Below are positions 42,545 through 51,367 of a stretch of DNA of 64,000 bases, piece after piece. This DNA comes from Oscillospiraceae bacterium (GTDB lineage Bacteria > Bacillota > Clostridia > Oscillospirales > Ruminococcaceae). The position numbers and the translations under genes were made by a program. Positions within the stretch are counted from its first letter, which is position 1, and each line of letters opens with the position of its first letter. The notes beneath the pieces are model-generated. The model was not told where the DNA came from, searched no databases, and saw nothing but the letters and a program-made list of their open reading frames with translations. The stretch lies in the NCBI GenBank assembly GCA_902362965.1, contig CABIYQ010000010.1:1-64000 (forward strand), given 5' to 3'.

Positions 42545-44619
42545 CAAAGATTCCTTTCGTAACCGCAGTCAGGCTTTTCACATAAAAGCTTTCCGGATTT
42601 TCCGCCTTTTTTGAAAAGTGTGCTTCCGCACTTCGGACACTTATCTTCAACCGGAGCGTTCCATGTCATAAAATTACAGTCCGGATATCCGTCGCAGCCA
42701 TAAAAATTTCTTCCTTTTTTAGACTTTTTAAGAACAATCTTACTGCCGCATAGAGGACATGTACCCTTTGTTGCCTGAACGATTTTTTTAGTATTTTTAC
42801 ATTCAGGAAATCCAGGACATGCAAGAAACTTACCGAAACGTCCGATTTTAATTACCATTTTTCTTCCGCAGAGGTCGCATTCAACGTCTGTTTCCTCGTC
42901 AGGTACCTTAACTCTTTTGCCCTCCATAGCTTTTTCAGCCTTTGTAAGCACCTTGTCAAAGTCCTTATAAAATACGTCCAGAGTATCCACCCAGTTGGTT
43001 TCTCCTCTTTCAACCCCGTCAAGATCGCTTTCCATTTTAGCAGTAAATTTAGCGTCCACAATATGCTTGAAGTGATCCTTCATAAGATCAGTCGTAACTT
43101 CACCTAATGCCGTAGGTCTAAGCTGCTTACCGTCACGTTCAACATACATACGTGAAATAATTGTTGATATAGTAGGAGCATAGGTACTAGGTCTGCCTAT
43201 ACCGTTTTCTTCCATAGTTTTAATTAGAGAAGCTTCTGTAAATCTTGAAGGAGGCTGTGTAAAATGTTGATTTCCCAGAATTTCTTTCAATTTCAAGATA
43301 TCTTCCTTATTTATCGGGGGCAGCATTTTATTGTTTTCTTCTTCACTGTCCTTCTTTTCTTCATACAGCTTTGTAAAACCGTCAAATTTAACGGAATAAC
43401 CGGACGCTTTAAAGGTACAGCCTTCTGCTTCAATCGTTACCGACACTGTATCAAGAAGAGCATTTGCCATTTGGCTTGCAATAAATCTTTCCCAGATAAG
43501 CTTATATATCTTAAATTGGTCGGTAGTAAGACTTGCCTTGACTCTGTCCGGCGTAAGCTCCGGCAGAGACGGACGTATAGCTTCATGTGCGTCCTGAGCA
43601 TTTTTCTTTGATTTAAATACCCTTGGAGACGGCGGTAGATATTCCTTGCCGTAAATTTCTTCTATGCATTTAGCGGCTGCATCTCTTGCTTCATCAGAAA
43701 TTCTAAGACTGTCTGTTCTCATATAGGTTATGAGACCCACAGCGCCCATTCCCTCAATTTCAACGCCTTCATACAGCTCCTGAGCGGCTTTCATAGTTCT
43801 CTTAGCCTGAAATCCCATTCGCTTAGACGCTTCCTGCTGTAAAGTAGAAGTAATAAACGGCGGCGCAGGCTGTTTTCTTGTAACTCTCTTTTTAACATCA
43901 GTAACAGTATATACTGCGTTTTCCAGTCTTTTTAAAACCTCGTCAGTTTGCTCTTTATTTGCAAGTTCTGCTTTTTTACCGTCAATTGCAGAAAGCTTTG
44001 CGGCAAAAACCTTACGGCTGGACGGCGCTGTAAATTTAGCGTCAATACTCCAGTATTCCTGAGGAACAAATTCCTTTACTTCCTTTTCCCTGTCTACTAT
44101 AAGACGTACCGCTACCGACTGAACACGTCCGGCAGAAAGTCCTCTCTTAACCTTTTTCCACAGAAACGGACTAAGCTTATATCCCACTATTCTGTCAAGA
44201 ATACGTCTTGCCTGCTGTGCGTTAACAAGGTCAAGGTCTATTTTATGAGGATTGCTCATTCCTGCCTTTACACCGGATTTTGTAATCTCATTAAATTCCA
44301 CTCTGTTATTATCGTTAATATCCAGACCCAGCATATTTGATATATGCCATGAAATAGCCTCTCCTTCTCGGTCCGGGTCAGTTGCAAGGTAAACATGTTC
44401 GCTTTTTTTAGCGTACTTCTTCAATTCCTTAATAACGTCCTCTTTGCCCTTCATGTCCACATACTGGGGTTCAAAATTATTTTCAAAGTCTATACCCATT
44501 TTGGATTTAGGCAAATCCCGTACATGTCCCATTGAAGCAACAACTTCATAATTTCCGCCAAGATATTTTTTTATTGTCTTTGCCTTGGCAGGAGACTCAA
44601 CTATTACTAAATCTGACAT
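42544..44619 (-). CDS. topA: DNA topoisomerase I
   Basis: Type IA topoisomerase relaxing negative supercoils, 691 residues. The Toprim domain opens with LVIVESPAKAKTIKKYLG, the catalytic Tyr lies in GLITYMRTDSLRIS, and the DPDREGEAISWH acidic motif is present. The C-terminus carries three four-Cys zinc fingers, beginning CDLCGRKM, CPLCGSKI and CPKCGSTL. It is ordered dprA-topA-trmFO on the minus strand. Confidence 0.98.
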   Translation of the reverse strand: MSDLVIVESPAKAKTIKKYLGGNYEVVASMGHVRDLPKSKMGIDFENNFEPQYVDMKGKEDVIKELKKYAKKSEHVYLATDPDREGEAISWHISNMLGLDINDNNRVEFNEITKSGVKAGMSNPHKIDLDLVNAQQARRILDRIVGYKLSPFLWKKVKRGLSAGRVQSVAVRLIVDREKEVKEFVPQEYWSIDAKFTAPSSRKVFAAKLSAIDGKKAELANKEQTDEVLKRLENAVYTVTDVKKRVTRKQPAPPFITSTLQQEASKRMGFQAKRTMKAAQELYEGVEIEGMGAVGLITYMRTDSLRISDEARDAAAKCIEEIYGKEYLPPSPRVFKSKKNAQDAHEAIRPSLPELTPDRVKASLTTDQFKIYKLIWERFIASQMANALLDTVSVTIEAEGCTFKASGYSVKFDGFTKLYEEKKDSEEENNKMLPPINKEDILKLKEILGNQHFTQPPSRFTEASLIKTMEENGIGRPSTYAPTISTIISRMYVERDGKQLRPTALGEVTTDLMKDHFKHIVDAKFTAKMESDLDGVERGETNWVDTLDVFYKDFDKVLTKAEKAMEGKRVKVPDEETDVECDLCGRKMVIKIGRFGKFLACPGFPECKNTKKIVQATKGTCPLCGSKIVLKKSKKGRNFYGCDGYPDCNFMTWNAPVEDKCPKCGSTLFKKGGKSGKLLCEKPDCGYERNL

Positions 44620-44687
44620 ATCTATATAATATTTTTCCGTAAATTACGAAAAAAATCTCCTTTCTTAAAAATTCTCACTGAAAGCTT

Positions 44688-45911
44688 TCAGCAAAGCCTG
44701 TACTTATTGTCAGGTCTGAGCTCTGCGGCTCCCATAATTTCAAGCTCGGTAAGTATCGCAAGAACCTGAAACGAATCAATATCTGTTGCCAGTGCGATCT
44801 CATCAGAATGCAGATCACCATCTTTAAGACATGCCGCCACAAGACGCTGTTCATCTGTCATATCATCCAGCAGATGTTCATATGCCATTTGCGTTCCCTG
44901 CTTCGTAATTTCCTGTTCTTCCTGAGGTTTTATCCTACTGCTTTGATTTTTTCTTTTAACAGTTCTGCTGTCCCGATACGGTATATCATTTTCTCCGTAA
45001 AGCTCCGGCCATTTCATAGAAATATCATTATTTCTGAAGTAATCTGACGTATAGTACTCATAAAGTATATCAAGATGACTGAAAACCGGCACAGCACCGT
45101 CACGAAGATATTTTATCACTCCTGAGTACCTTTTGTCAAATATATCTCCGGGAGGAATACAGAAAACAGTTCTTCCCTGCTCCGCCGCATGGGCTGCAGT
45201 TATCAAAGAACCGCTTTTTTCATCTGCCTCTGTAACTAGAGTTCCGAAACACATGCCGGAAATAATTCTGTTTCTTACATGAAAACACCATCTGTCAGGA
45301 CGTGTACCCGGAAGATATTCCGTTATAACAACACCGTTTACAGCTATCATTTTCTTTGCCTTTTCATTTTCCTTAGGATAATTCACATCAAGACCGCATG
45401 CAAGTACAGCGGCAGTGCAGCCATTTTGTTTAAGAACACCCTTATGAGCCGCAGAATCAAGTCCCAAAGCAAAACCGCTTACGACTGCTATTTCTCTTTT
45501 AGCCAGTTCACCGCAGATTTTTTCTGTTATTTCTGCGCTGTAAACTGAAGGCTTTCTTGTTCCTACGCACGCTACGGCCGGACGGCTTATAAAATTTTCC
45601 ATATTACCCATACAAAACAGTACGGCAGGAGGATTATAAATATTCCTGAGCAGAGGAGGATAATTTTCATCTTCAAAGGTTATTATTCTGTATCCTTTAT
45701 CCTCACAGTATTTAATTATACTGTCGCACTGTTCTATATGAGTAGTAACGGCAGATTTCTTTTCCTTGGCATTCATAGACGCATGATTTCCTTCGTGAAC
45801 AGCGTCATACGCTTTTTTAACGTCCTGAAAGGGAATAACCATTTCCCATATACGCTCATTTCCGGGTCTGAACGCCATAACAAACCAAAGCCAGTATCTT
45901 GCATTACCCAA
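44688..45911 (-). CDS. dprA: DNA-processing protein DprA
   Basis: Single-strand DNA-binding RecA loader of natural transformation, 407 residues. The Rossmann core has VACVGTRKPSVYS, VVSGFALGLDSAAHKGVL, EADEKSGSLITAAHAAEQGR and CIPPGDIFD. A C-terminal winged helix (about 345-407) is present. The start is taken as TTG at 45911, overlapping the methyltransferase stop, because the conserved YWLW opening would otherwise be lost; GGGAG lies 10 bases upstream. The first ATG is 11 codons later. No other competence gene is in the window. Confidence 0.9.
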   Translation of the reverse strand: MGNARYWLWFVMAFRPGNERIWEMVIPFQDVKKAYDAVHEGNHASMNAKEKKSAVTTHIEQCDSIIKYCEDKGYRIITFEDENYPPLLRNIYNPPAVLFCMGNMENFISRPAVACVGTRKPSVYSAEITEKICGELAKREIAVVSGFALGLDSAAHKGVLKQNGCTAAVLACGLDVNYPKENEKAKKMIAVNGVVITEYLPGTRPDRWCFHVRNRIISGMCFGTLVTEADEKSGSLITAAHAAEQGRTVFCIPPGDIFDKRYSGVIKYLRDGAVPVFSHLDILYEYYTSDYFRNNDISMKWPELYGENDIPYRDSRTVKRKNQSSRIKPQEEQEITKQGTQMAYEHLLDDMTDEQRLVAACLKDGDLHSDEIALATDIDSFQVLAILTELEIMGAAELRPDNKYRLC

Positions 45912-46716
45912 ATTTCATCAGCTCCCACATTATTATTCCCGTAGCCATTGCCGCATTAAGTGAATCAATATTTCCGTTCATTTTTATTGTTATTCTCTGC
46001 GTACATTTCAAAATTATTTCTTCAGGCAGTCCGTTCCCCTCATTGCCTATGACAATACCTCCTCCGTTTCTGAAGTCAACTGTTTTAATGTCAACGGCAT
46101 CTCTGTCCACAACAGCGGCATATGTATTAATTTCAGCACTGTCCATAGCAGCAAAAACATCGTCGGCAGGTATATCCCTGTACACAGGAATTCTGAAAAT
46201 AGAACCCATTGTTGAACGTACAACCTTAGGATTATATATGTCACAGCTTTCTGTAAAGATCACGCCGTTCAGTCCCAAAGCGTCAGCAGTTCTTATTATC
46301 ATACCCGCATTTCCCGGATCCTGAAGCTGATAAAGCACCGCATAACGTCCGCGCTTCTTCAGGTTGCTGAGCTTATCGGTTTTATCAATAAAAGCGCATT
46401 CTGCAAAAATACCCTGAGTTTTTCCTGTATCTGCAATTTTTACTCCCAGTTCATCGGATATTGCTATTAAATCAATATCCCGAAGCTTAATACTTTCCAG
46501 CTTATCGGCATATTTTTTTAAAGCCGATTCAGTGACAAATATTTTTTTAACAGGAGCATTATTTTTAAGTGCGTCAAAAACAAGACGGCTTCCCTCAAGA
46601 GCAAAAAGCCTGTTATGAAAACGTTCCTTTTTTGAGATCATAAGCTTTCTGAAACGTTTAACAGACGGATTATCTTTAGACGTAACGGTATCTGATAAAA
46701 ATCCGGAAATATTCAT
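45904..46716 (-). CDS. TrmH/SpoU-family RNA 2'-O-methyltransferase
   Basis: SPOUT-fold RNA methyltransferase of 270 residues. An N-terminal L30e-like substrate-binding part (KDNPSVKRFRKLMISKKERF, LFALEGSRLVFDAL) precedes the knot domain with LYQLQDPGNAGMIIRTADALG, VVRSTMGSIFRIPV and GIVIGNEGNGLPEEI. The layout matches enzymes that methylate 23S rRNA. The start at 46716 has GGAG 6 bases upstream; the longest frame is 4 codons longer and overlaps that site. It follows rplT after a terminator. Confidence 0.92.
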   Translation of the reverse strand: MNISGFLSDTVTSKDNPSVKRFRKLMISKKERFHNRLFALEGSRLVFDALKNNAPVKKIFVTESALKKYADKLESIKLRDIDLIAISDELGVKIADTGKTQGIFAECAFIDKTDKLSNLKKRGRYAVLYQLQDPGNAGMIIRTADALGLNGVIFTESCDIYNPKVVRSTMGSIFRIPVYRDIPADDVFAAMDSAEINTYAAVVDRDAVDIKTVDFRNGGGIVIGNEGNGLPEEIILKCTQRITIKMNGNIDSLNAAMATGIIMWELMKFG

Positions 46717-46765
46717 AAAAATCTCCATTCTGGCAGATCGATTAAAAAGTCACAAAATTTAAACG

Positions 46766-46800
46766 AAAACACGCTCCGATATAAAAAGAGCGTGTTTTTT
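46766..46800 (-). terminator. Terminator of infC-rpmI-rplT
   Basis: AAAACACGCTC (46766-46776) pairs with GAGCGTGTTTT (46788-46798), with a loop of 11 bases and A/T flanks on both sides. Confidence 0.88.
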
Positions 46801-46807
46801 TAATAAA

Positions 46808-47161
46808 TTAAAGAGCGGCTTTAGCCTTTTCAACAATAGCTGTAAAGCCTGCCGGATCGCTGATTGCGATTTCAGAAAGCATCTTTCTGTTGAGTGTGAT
46901 TCCAGCTTTCTTTACGCCGTTCATGAACTGTGAATAGTTGATTCCATTCATTTTGCATGCGGCGCTGATTCTTGTTATCCAAAGCTGTCTGAAATCTCTT
47001 TTCTTCTTCTTGCGTCCTGCATATGCATAGTTGCCGGACTTCATAACAGCCTGTTTAGCCATCTTGAAATGCTTGCTCTTAGCGCCCCAGTAGCCCTTTG
47101 CAAGCTTTAGAGTTTTATTTCTTCTCTTGCGAGTCATCATCGCACCCTTAACACGTGCCAT
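46808..47161 (-). CDS. rplT: 50S ribosomal protein L20
   Basis: Ribosomal protein of 117 residues binding 23S rRNA early in assembly. The basic N-terminal extension ([26 protein letters not shown]) and the globular end ([40 protein letters not shown]) are canonical. L20 is the usual autogenous repressor of this operon. It is the last gene of infC-rpmI-rplT. Confidence 0.98.
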   Translation of the reverse strand: MARVKGAMMTRKRRNKTLKLAKGYWGAKSKHFKMAKQAVMKSGNYAYAGRKKKKRDFRQLWITRISAACKMNGINYSQFMNGVKKAGITLNRKMLSEIAISDPAGFTAIVEKAKAAL

Positions 47162-47192
47162 AGTTTATACCTCCGTTTAACTTCTGCCAATA

Positions 47193-47396
47193 TTACATAT
47201 AAGGAATTAACTTCTTTACTGTTGGAGCATTTGTTTCGCTTGCAACACCTGCGCAGCGAGCAATTCTCTTTCTCTTTGTATCCTTCTGTGTAAGTCTATG
47301 TCTTTTGTTTGTGTGCTGATATTTAACCTTACCATTTTTAGTCAGCTTAAAACGTTTTTTAGCACCTGAATGTGTTTTAACCTTAACCTTTGCCAT
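47193..47396 (-). CDS. rpmI: 50S ribosomal protein L35
   Basis: Small basic ribosomal protein of 67 residues with the L35 pattern KVKTHSGAKKRFKLTKNGKV and a C-terminal KLIPYM. It lies between infC and rplT in the standard order. Confidence 0.98.
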   Translation of the reverse strand: MAKVKVKTHSGAKKRFKLTKNGKVKYQHTNKRHRLTQKDTKRKRIARCAGVASETNAPTVKKLIPYM

Positions 47397-47410
47397 AACC
47401 TGTTCCTCCT

Positions 47411-47932
47411 TTATTTACTGGATGCTTTCGGCGACATGAACATAACAATACTGCGACCTTCCATTTTGGCAGGCTTATCAACAACACCGACCTCTGCACA
47501 GGCTCCCTTGAATTTTTCAAGCAGTTCCTCGCCCAGCTGCGGATGCGCAATAGCACGCTTACGAAATCTGACGGAAACCTTTATTTTATCTCCGTTTTTC
47601 AGGAATTTCTGAGCCTGATTGACCTTTGTGTTAAAGTCGTGAGTATCAATCGCAGAAAACATTCTGATTTCTTTAATTTCAACAACCTTCTGATTCTTTC
47701 TTGCTTCCTTTTCTTTCTTTGCCTGTTCAAAGCAATACTTGCCATAGTCAAGTATACGGCATACAGGCGGCTTAGCCTGCGGAGCAATCTTTACCAGGTC
47801 AAGATCCTTTTCATAAGCCATTTTCTGAGCTTCTCTGGCAGAAATAACGCCGATTTTTGTTCCGTCAACGTCAATCAGAAGAACTTCCTTGTCTCTGATT
47901 TCTTCGTTGATCTGCAGTTCCTGTTTGCTAAT
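47411..47932 (-). CDS. infC: Translation initiation factor IF-3 (AUU start)
   Basis: Initiation factor of 173 residues that discriminates start codons and keeps subunits apart. The N-domain begins (M)SKQELQINEEIRDKEVLLID and is joined by a Lys-rich helix (EQAKKEKEARKNQKVVEIKEIRM) to the C-domain with DTHDFNTKVNQAQKFL and ending MSPKASSK. The most plausible start is ATT at 47930-47932, with GGAGG (47941-47945) 8 bases upstream. Nearer GTG and CTG codons sit on or too close to that site. AUU starts are a known feature of infC and allow self-control by IF-3. Confidence 0.95.
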   Translation of the reverse strand: MSKQELQINEEIRDKEVLLIDVDGTKIGVISAREAQKMAYEKDLDLVKIAPQAKPPVCRILDYGKYCFEQAKKEKEARKNQKVVEIKEIRMFSAIDTHDFNTKVNQAQKFLKNGDKIKVSVRFRKRAIAHPQLGEELLEKFKGACAEVGVVDKPAKMEGRSIVMFMSPKASSK

Positions 47933-47980
47933 AGTCAGCACCTCCAAGCATTAATCATGGCGCAAATAAAATTTAATCGC

Positions 47981-48017
47981 CAAAACAAAAATGAGTGCAG
48001 ATAAAATCAGCACTCAT
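47981..48017 (-). terminator. Attenuator in the infC leader
   Basis: Stem ATGAGTGC...GCACTCAT (47991-48017, one A-A mismatch) followed on the minus strand by TTTTTGTTTT, placed about 50 bases before the infC start. It lies downstream of the operon promoter and upstream of infC, so it must be read through for expression. Confidence 0.8.
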
Positions 48018-48110
48018 GAAAAATCAAGCGGTATTAACCCGTATAATTTCACTATTAACCATTCCGAGTGTTTCATCTCATGGTGAGAACTGATATTCTG
48101 CTTTATTTTA
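47982..48110 (-). promoter_or_regulatory. Autoregulatory leader of infC-rpmI-rplT (L20-leader type)
   Basis: About 165 non-coding bases lie between the promoter and infC and end in a terminator. By position and function this is the ribosomal-protein leader by which L20 stops transcription of the operon in Firmicutes. Repeated short motifs (AATGGTTAATAG, CGGGTTAATACCG) suggest pairing upstream of the terminator. I assign it by context and not by a matched consensus. Confidence 0.6.
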
Positions 48111-48117
48111 CTAATCA

Positions 48118-48146
48118 ATTATATACCTGTTTCATAAATTTGTCAA
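48118..48146 (-). promoter_or_regulatory. Promoter of infC-rpmI-rplT
   Basis: Consensus promoter on the minus strand: TTGACA (48141-48146), 17-base spacer, TATAAT (48118-48123). Confidence 0.9.
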
Positions 48147-48164
48147 GTGTTTTTTTATATTTTT

Positions 48165-48779
48165 TTATTTAGACAACTTTTCTTTAAGTCCTCTGAACAA
48201 TTCAACACACTTAAATCTCACTTCGTATTTATCCGGATTTTTCATTATATCCAGTTCTTCGGCTTCAAAATAATCTTCAGCCGCTTGTTCATCACTTTCA
48301 ACCTTTTCCGCTGCCGGAATGCACAGAGGCGGATACATTACACACCACCAATTATGTCCTTCCGCTTCTCCTATTGTAACCCTCAATGCGTCATATTTTC
48401 CGGCAGGCATTGTTATATCTCCGTATTCACGGGCGTCAAATTCCATATTTACCAGCTGAGTCTGGACAGTATAATTATAACCGTTTGCGTGTATAACGTC
48501 AAGTACGATATCATTTATTTCATCAAGTTTTTCGTTTGCTCTTATTTTCATTTCCTCGAGATTTTCGCATCCGCCGAAAATCTCATCTGAATTTTCTAAA
48601 AGCTTGTCCCTTACTTTCAGCTTAAGATTCTGATCATATTCAGTATCGGAATTTGCAAGTATATGCATTCTGAGAACCTCATGCTCAATTTTGTCAAGCT
48701 TTTTTTCAAATCCTGCAAAATTTGAAAAAATAATACTGCCTATAAGCCCTGTAAGTAAAATTATGTCTGTTTTTTTCAT
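48165..48779 (-). CDS. spoIIR: Stage II sporulation protein R
   Basis: Secreted signalling protein of 204 residues made in the forespore that triggers SpoIIGA to cleave pro-sigma-E in the mother cell. One N-terminal helix (ILLTGLIGSIIFSNFAGF) is followed by the family core: VLRMHILANSDTEYDQNLKLKVRD, VNMEFDAREYGDITMPAGKYDALRVTIGEAEGHNWWCVMYPPLC. The start at 48779 has GAGGTG upstream; a longer frame exists but lacks a ribosome site. That GAGGTG lies in the 3' arm of a small hairpin. Its presence marks the organism as a likely spore former. Confidence 0.95.
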   Translation of the reverse strand: MKKTDIILLTGLIGSIIFSNFAGFEKKLDKIEHEVLRMHILANSDTEYDQNLKLKVRDKLLENSDEIFGGCENLEEMKIRANEKLDEINDIVLDVIHANGYNYTVQTQLVNMEFDAREYGDITMPAGKYDALRVTIGEAEGHNWWCVMYPPLCIPAAEKVESDEQAAEDYFEAEELDIMKNPDKYEVRFKCVELFRGLKEKLSK

Positions 48780-48786
48780 GTCAGTC

Positions 48787-48802
48787 ACCTCATTGAAGAG
48801 GT
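48787..48802 (-). promoter_or_regulatory. Hairpin masking the spoIIR ribosome binding site
   Basis: On the minus strand ACCTC and GAGGT form a 5-bp stem around a 6-base loop; the 3' arm is the spoIIR Shine-Dalgarno sequence. A translational brake is possible. Confidence 0.35.
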
Positions 48803-48840
48803 TTGACATGAAAAACAAATTTTATTCACTCACTGTAAAA

Positions 48841-49728
48841 TTATTGCTCATATTCATATGAACTTTCCAAAGAAATTATTTTATGCGTCCATTTAAAAAA
48901 CATTAGTCCCATGCCTGAAATTATAACCATCACCATCGGTACAACTGAAAATGTTCTTTCTGTTTTTTCCTGATTTTTTTTGGAACCGGAAAACGTCATT
49001 CCATTTTCATCAGCATAAGCCTTTCCCAGCGAATTTTCGCTGCCATTAATCACAAAGCTTCCCATCGGTACAAGCGAACCGTCTCCTTCATAACCTACAG
49101 CAAAGTTTCCAACGCTTATTGTACTGTCGGGAATATTTATACTTCTCAAGCTGCTGCACCGCAAAAATGCAAAATCATTTATTTCATAAAGATTTTCTGA
49201 AAGCTTTATATCCTCCAGCATTTTACAGTCTGCAAAGGCATACTCTCCGATTCTTGCAGTACTGTCCGGAATATCTATGCTTCTGATACTGCTGCAATTA
49301 TAAAATGCATATTTTTCTATACTTTTAAGAGTATCCGGAAGCTCTACGGTTTTCATAGAACTGCAATTGAAAAAACTGCCCTCCTCAACAGTATTTATAC
49401 TGCCTTCAATGATTGCCGTTTCTAATGAACTGCATTCATAAAAAGCATGATGTCCCACTTTTTCCACGCTTTCAGGTATAATAACCTTTTCAAGCGATTT
49501 ACATCTGTAAAATGCATTTTCACGAATTTCCGATACAGGTTTACCGTCAATAAATTCAGGAATGCAAATAATTTCCGGTTCTCCTTCAAATCCTGTTATA
49601 ACCGCCTTATCATTGCATATAATATAATTTAAAGTTTCACAGTATGTATCCGCACTTGCCGGACCATTGCATAACGCCGCCGATAATACCGCCGATATGA
49701 CAGCGGCAAACATTCTGTTCTTTTTCAT
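48841..49728 (-). CDS. Secreted BspA-type leucine-rich-repeat protein with membrane anchor
   Basis: Surface protein of 295 residues. A signal peptide (cleavage after ASA near residue 26) leads to five to six BspA-like LRR_5 repeats of about 23 residues, each like AFYNCSSIRSIDIPDSTARIGEYAF (residues about 70-215). A linker and one hydrophobic helix (about 262-282) with a short cytoplasmic tail follow. Such repeats mediate adhesion or protein contacts. The function is not known. No sortase motif is seen; the helix is the anchor. Confidence 0.82.
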   Translation of the reverse strand: MKKNRMFAAVISAVLSAALCNGPASADTYCETLNYIICNDKAVITGFEGEPEIICIPEFIDGKPVSEIRENAFYRCKSLEKVIIPESVEKVGHHAFYECSSLETAIIEGSINTVEEGSFFNCSSMKTVELPDTLKSIEKYAFYNCSSIRSIDIPDSTARIGEYAFADCKMLEDIKLSENLYEINDFAFLRCSSLRSINIPDSTISVGNFAVGYEGDGSLVPMGSFVINGSENSLGKAYADENGMTFSGSKKNQEKTERTFSVVPMVMVIISGMGLMFFKWTHKIISLESSYEYEQ

Positions 49729-50042
49729 AAGCTGCTCCTTTACAGTTAAATGATCAACACTTTTTTAAGACATCGTTGTTTAACGGTCGCCTTACCATAA
49801 TTTTAAATCCGGAAATATTAATTGTAAATCAGTTTTTCATCGTAATTTCTCGACTGATACTTTATAGAAATATTTATAACCGATCAAATATCCATACTAA
49901 TTTCCATTTTGCAGTTACTTTTTAATGTTTTTTGCAAAAAATACTTATTTACAATTTATACATAATTTATTAACAAAAAATTAATAATATTATTGTAAAG
50001 TTTTTGTGTATATATCTTTAAATAAAGAAAATTGGAGTAAAT
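49729..50042. other. Divergent intergenic region between LRR and DUF3048 genes
   Basis: A 314-base, AT-rich stretch between two divergently read genes. It must hold both promoters, but I see only weak -10 matches and no clear -35. There is no open frame or strong hairpin. Confidence 0.5.
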
Positions 50043-51137
50043 ATGAATAAATTTAAATTATTTGCTGGAATTACAGCAATTTGTCTTTTAACGACCGGTT
50101 GTGCTGAAAACGAAAATATAAGTCAGTCAACATCAGAACAATCATCGTCCGTATCAGAAATGGAATCTTCATCACAGTCTGACAAAAATCCGAATATACT
50201 CAGCGATGAAAAAAATCCCCTTACAGGCGAATACGGTTTCAATGAAAACGCCGTCGGAAAAAGACCTGTTGCCGTTATGGTAAGCAATATAAAGGCTGCG
50301 CTTCCGCAGTATGGCATTGACGAAGCGGACATAGTTTATGAGCTTCCTGTTGAAGGCGGAATAACAAGGCTTATGGCAATCTATGCGGACTATACAAACG
50401 TTCCGGACGTTTGTTCCGTAAGAAGCTGCCGATACTACTACCCTCTTATTGCTTATGGTATGGATGCAATTTACTGTCACTGGGGTTCGGACAAAACAAT
50501 CGCCCTTGATACCTTGAATTACCTTGATATAGACAGATTTGACGGAAATGACAATTCGCTTGGTTACGGTACAGTTTTTGAACGTGATGAAGAAAGAGCT
50601 GCCTACTACGATACCGAACATACCGGATGTCTGAGGGGGTCAAGACTTGCCGACGCCATTGAAGATATGGGATACAGAACGGATATCAATGAAACCAATG
50701 AATCAGGCACATTTATATTCAACAGTCCTGACTCTCCGAAAGAACCTGACGGTGCAGTCTGCATGACAGCACAGCTTAATTATTCCGGTGACTACTACAG
50801 TACATTTGAATATGACAGCAGCAATGAAACATATTTTAAGTATCATTCCGGTTCTCCTCATAATGATGGTGTAACGGGAAATCAGCTTGAATTCAAAAAT
50901 GTCATAATCCTTGCAACATCAATCTCAACTCGAAGCGACGGAAAGCTTATGGATATCGGTCTTGAAAGCGGAAACGGCTATTATGTTTCTATGGGAAAAG
51001 CACAGCCTATAACCTGGTCAAAAGACTCTGACGACAGTCCTATAAAGCTTTATGACGAATCCGGAAATGAAATTTCTATCAATGCCGGAAAAAGCTATAT
51101 AGGATTTATCAGCGAAAATAATATTTCAATAGAATAA
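50043..51137 (+). CDS. DUF3048 (YerB-like) lipoprotein
   Basis: Secreted lipoprotein of 364 residues. A lipobox (LLTTGC, Cys20) is followed by a Ser/Glu/Gln-rich spacer (about 23-55) and then the DUF3048 core: NPLTGEYGFNENAVGKRPVAVMVSN, AALPQYGIDEADIVYELPVEGGITRLMA, SVRSCRYYYPLIAYGMDAIYCHWGSD. The C-terminal part (about 235-364) is the second DUF3048 domain with GKAQPITWSK. Relatives such as YerB have no settled function; cell-envelope location is sure, activity is not. Confidence 0.85.
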   Translation: MNKFKLFAGITAICLLTTGCAENENISQSTSEQSSSVSEMESSSQSDKNPNILSDEKNPLTGEYGFNENAVGKRPVAVMVSNIKAALPQYGIDEADIVYELPVEGGITRLMAIYADYTNVPDVCSVRSCRYYYPLIAYGMDAIYCHWGSDKTIALDTLNYLDIDRFDGNDNSLGYGTVFERDEERAAYYDTEHTGCLRGSRLADAIEDMGYRTDINETNESGTFIFNSPDSPKEPDGAVCMTAQLNYSGDYYSTFEYDSSNETYFKYHSGSPHNDGVTGNQLEFKNVIILATSISTRSDGKLMDIGLESGNGYYVSMGKAQPITWSKDSDDSPIKLYDESGNEISINAGKSYIGFISENNISIE

Positions 51138-51147
51138 TTTCTGACTA

Positions 51148-51176
51148 TTGACAAATAAAATTTCATATGATATAAT
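51148..51176 (+). promoter_or_regulatory. Promoter of the ABC-F gene
   Basis: Full-consensus promoter: TTGACA (51148-51153), 17-base spacer, TATAAT (51171-51176). The predicted start near 51183 gives a leader of about 240 bases. Confidence 0.9.
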
Positions 51177-51209
51177 GCACATGAAGTATAAGAGATTTGA
51201 GGTGAAAAG

Positions 51210-51230
51210 ATGCGCAGAATTTCTTGTTAA
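51210..51230 (+). CDS. Leader peptide MRRISC
   Basis: A six-codon frame, ATG at 51210 and TAA at 51228, with GAGGTG at 51199-51204 placed 5 bases upstream. It lies shortly after the predicted transcription start. Ribosome stalling on it by an antibiotic would be expected to shift the downstream RNA toward the antiterminator. The role is inferred from position. Confidence 0.65.
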   Translation: MRRISC

Positions 51231-51367
51231 TGGATTTGCATAACAAAATATTTTTTATATACTGCAAAAACAGTATAGTTTTGTTGTGCCATTACAGGAA
51301 AGCTGCATATCTTTATCTTCACATATAAAACCATACCTGAATCTGTCTTGATGCAGGCGTAATTGTG

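Noticed and set aside
51237-51289. Long stem-loop in the ABC-F leader read as an insertion-sequence end
   Set aside because: It lies between the leader peptide and the attenuator pairings and fits a stalling-dependent RNA structure better.
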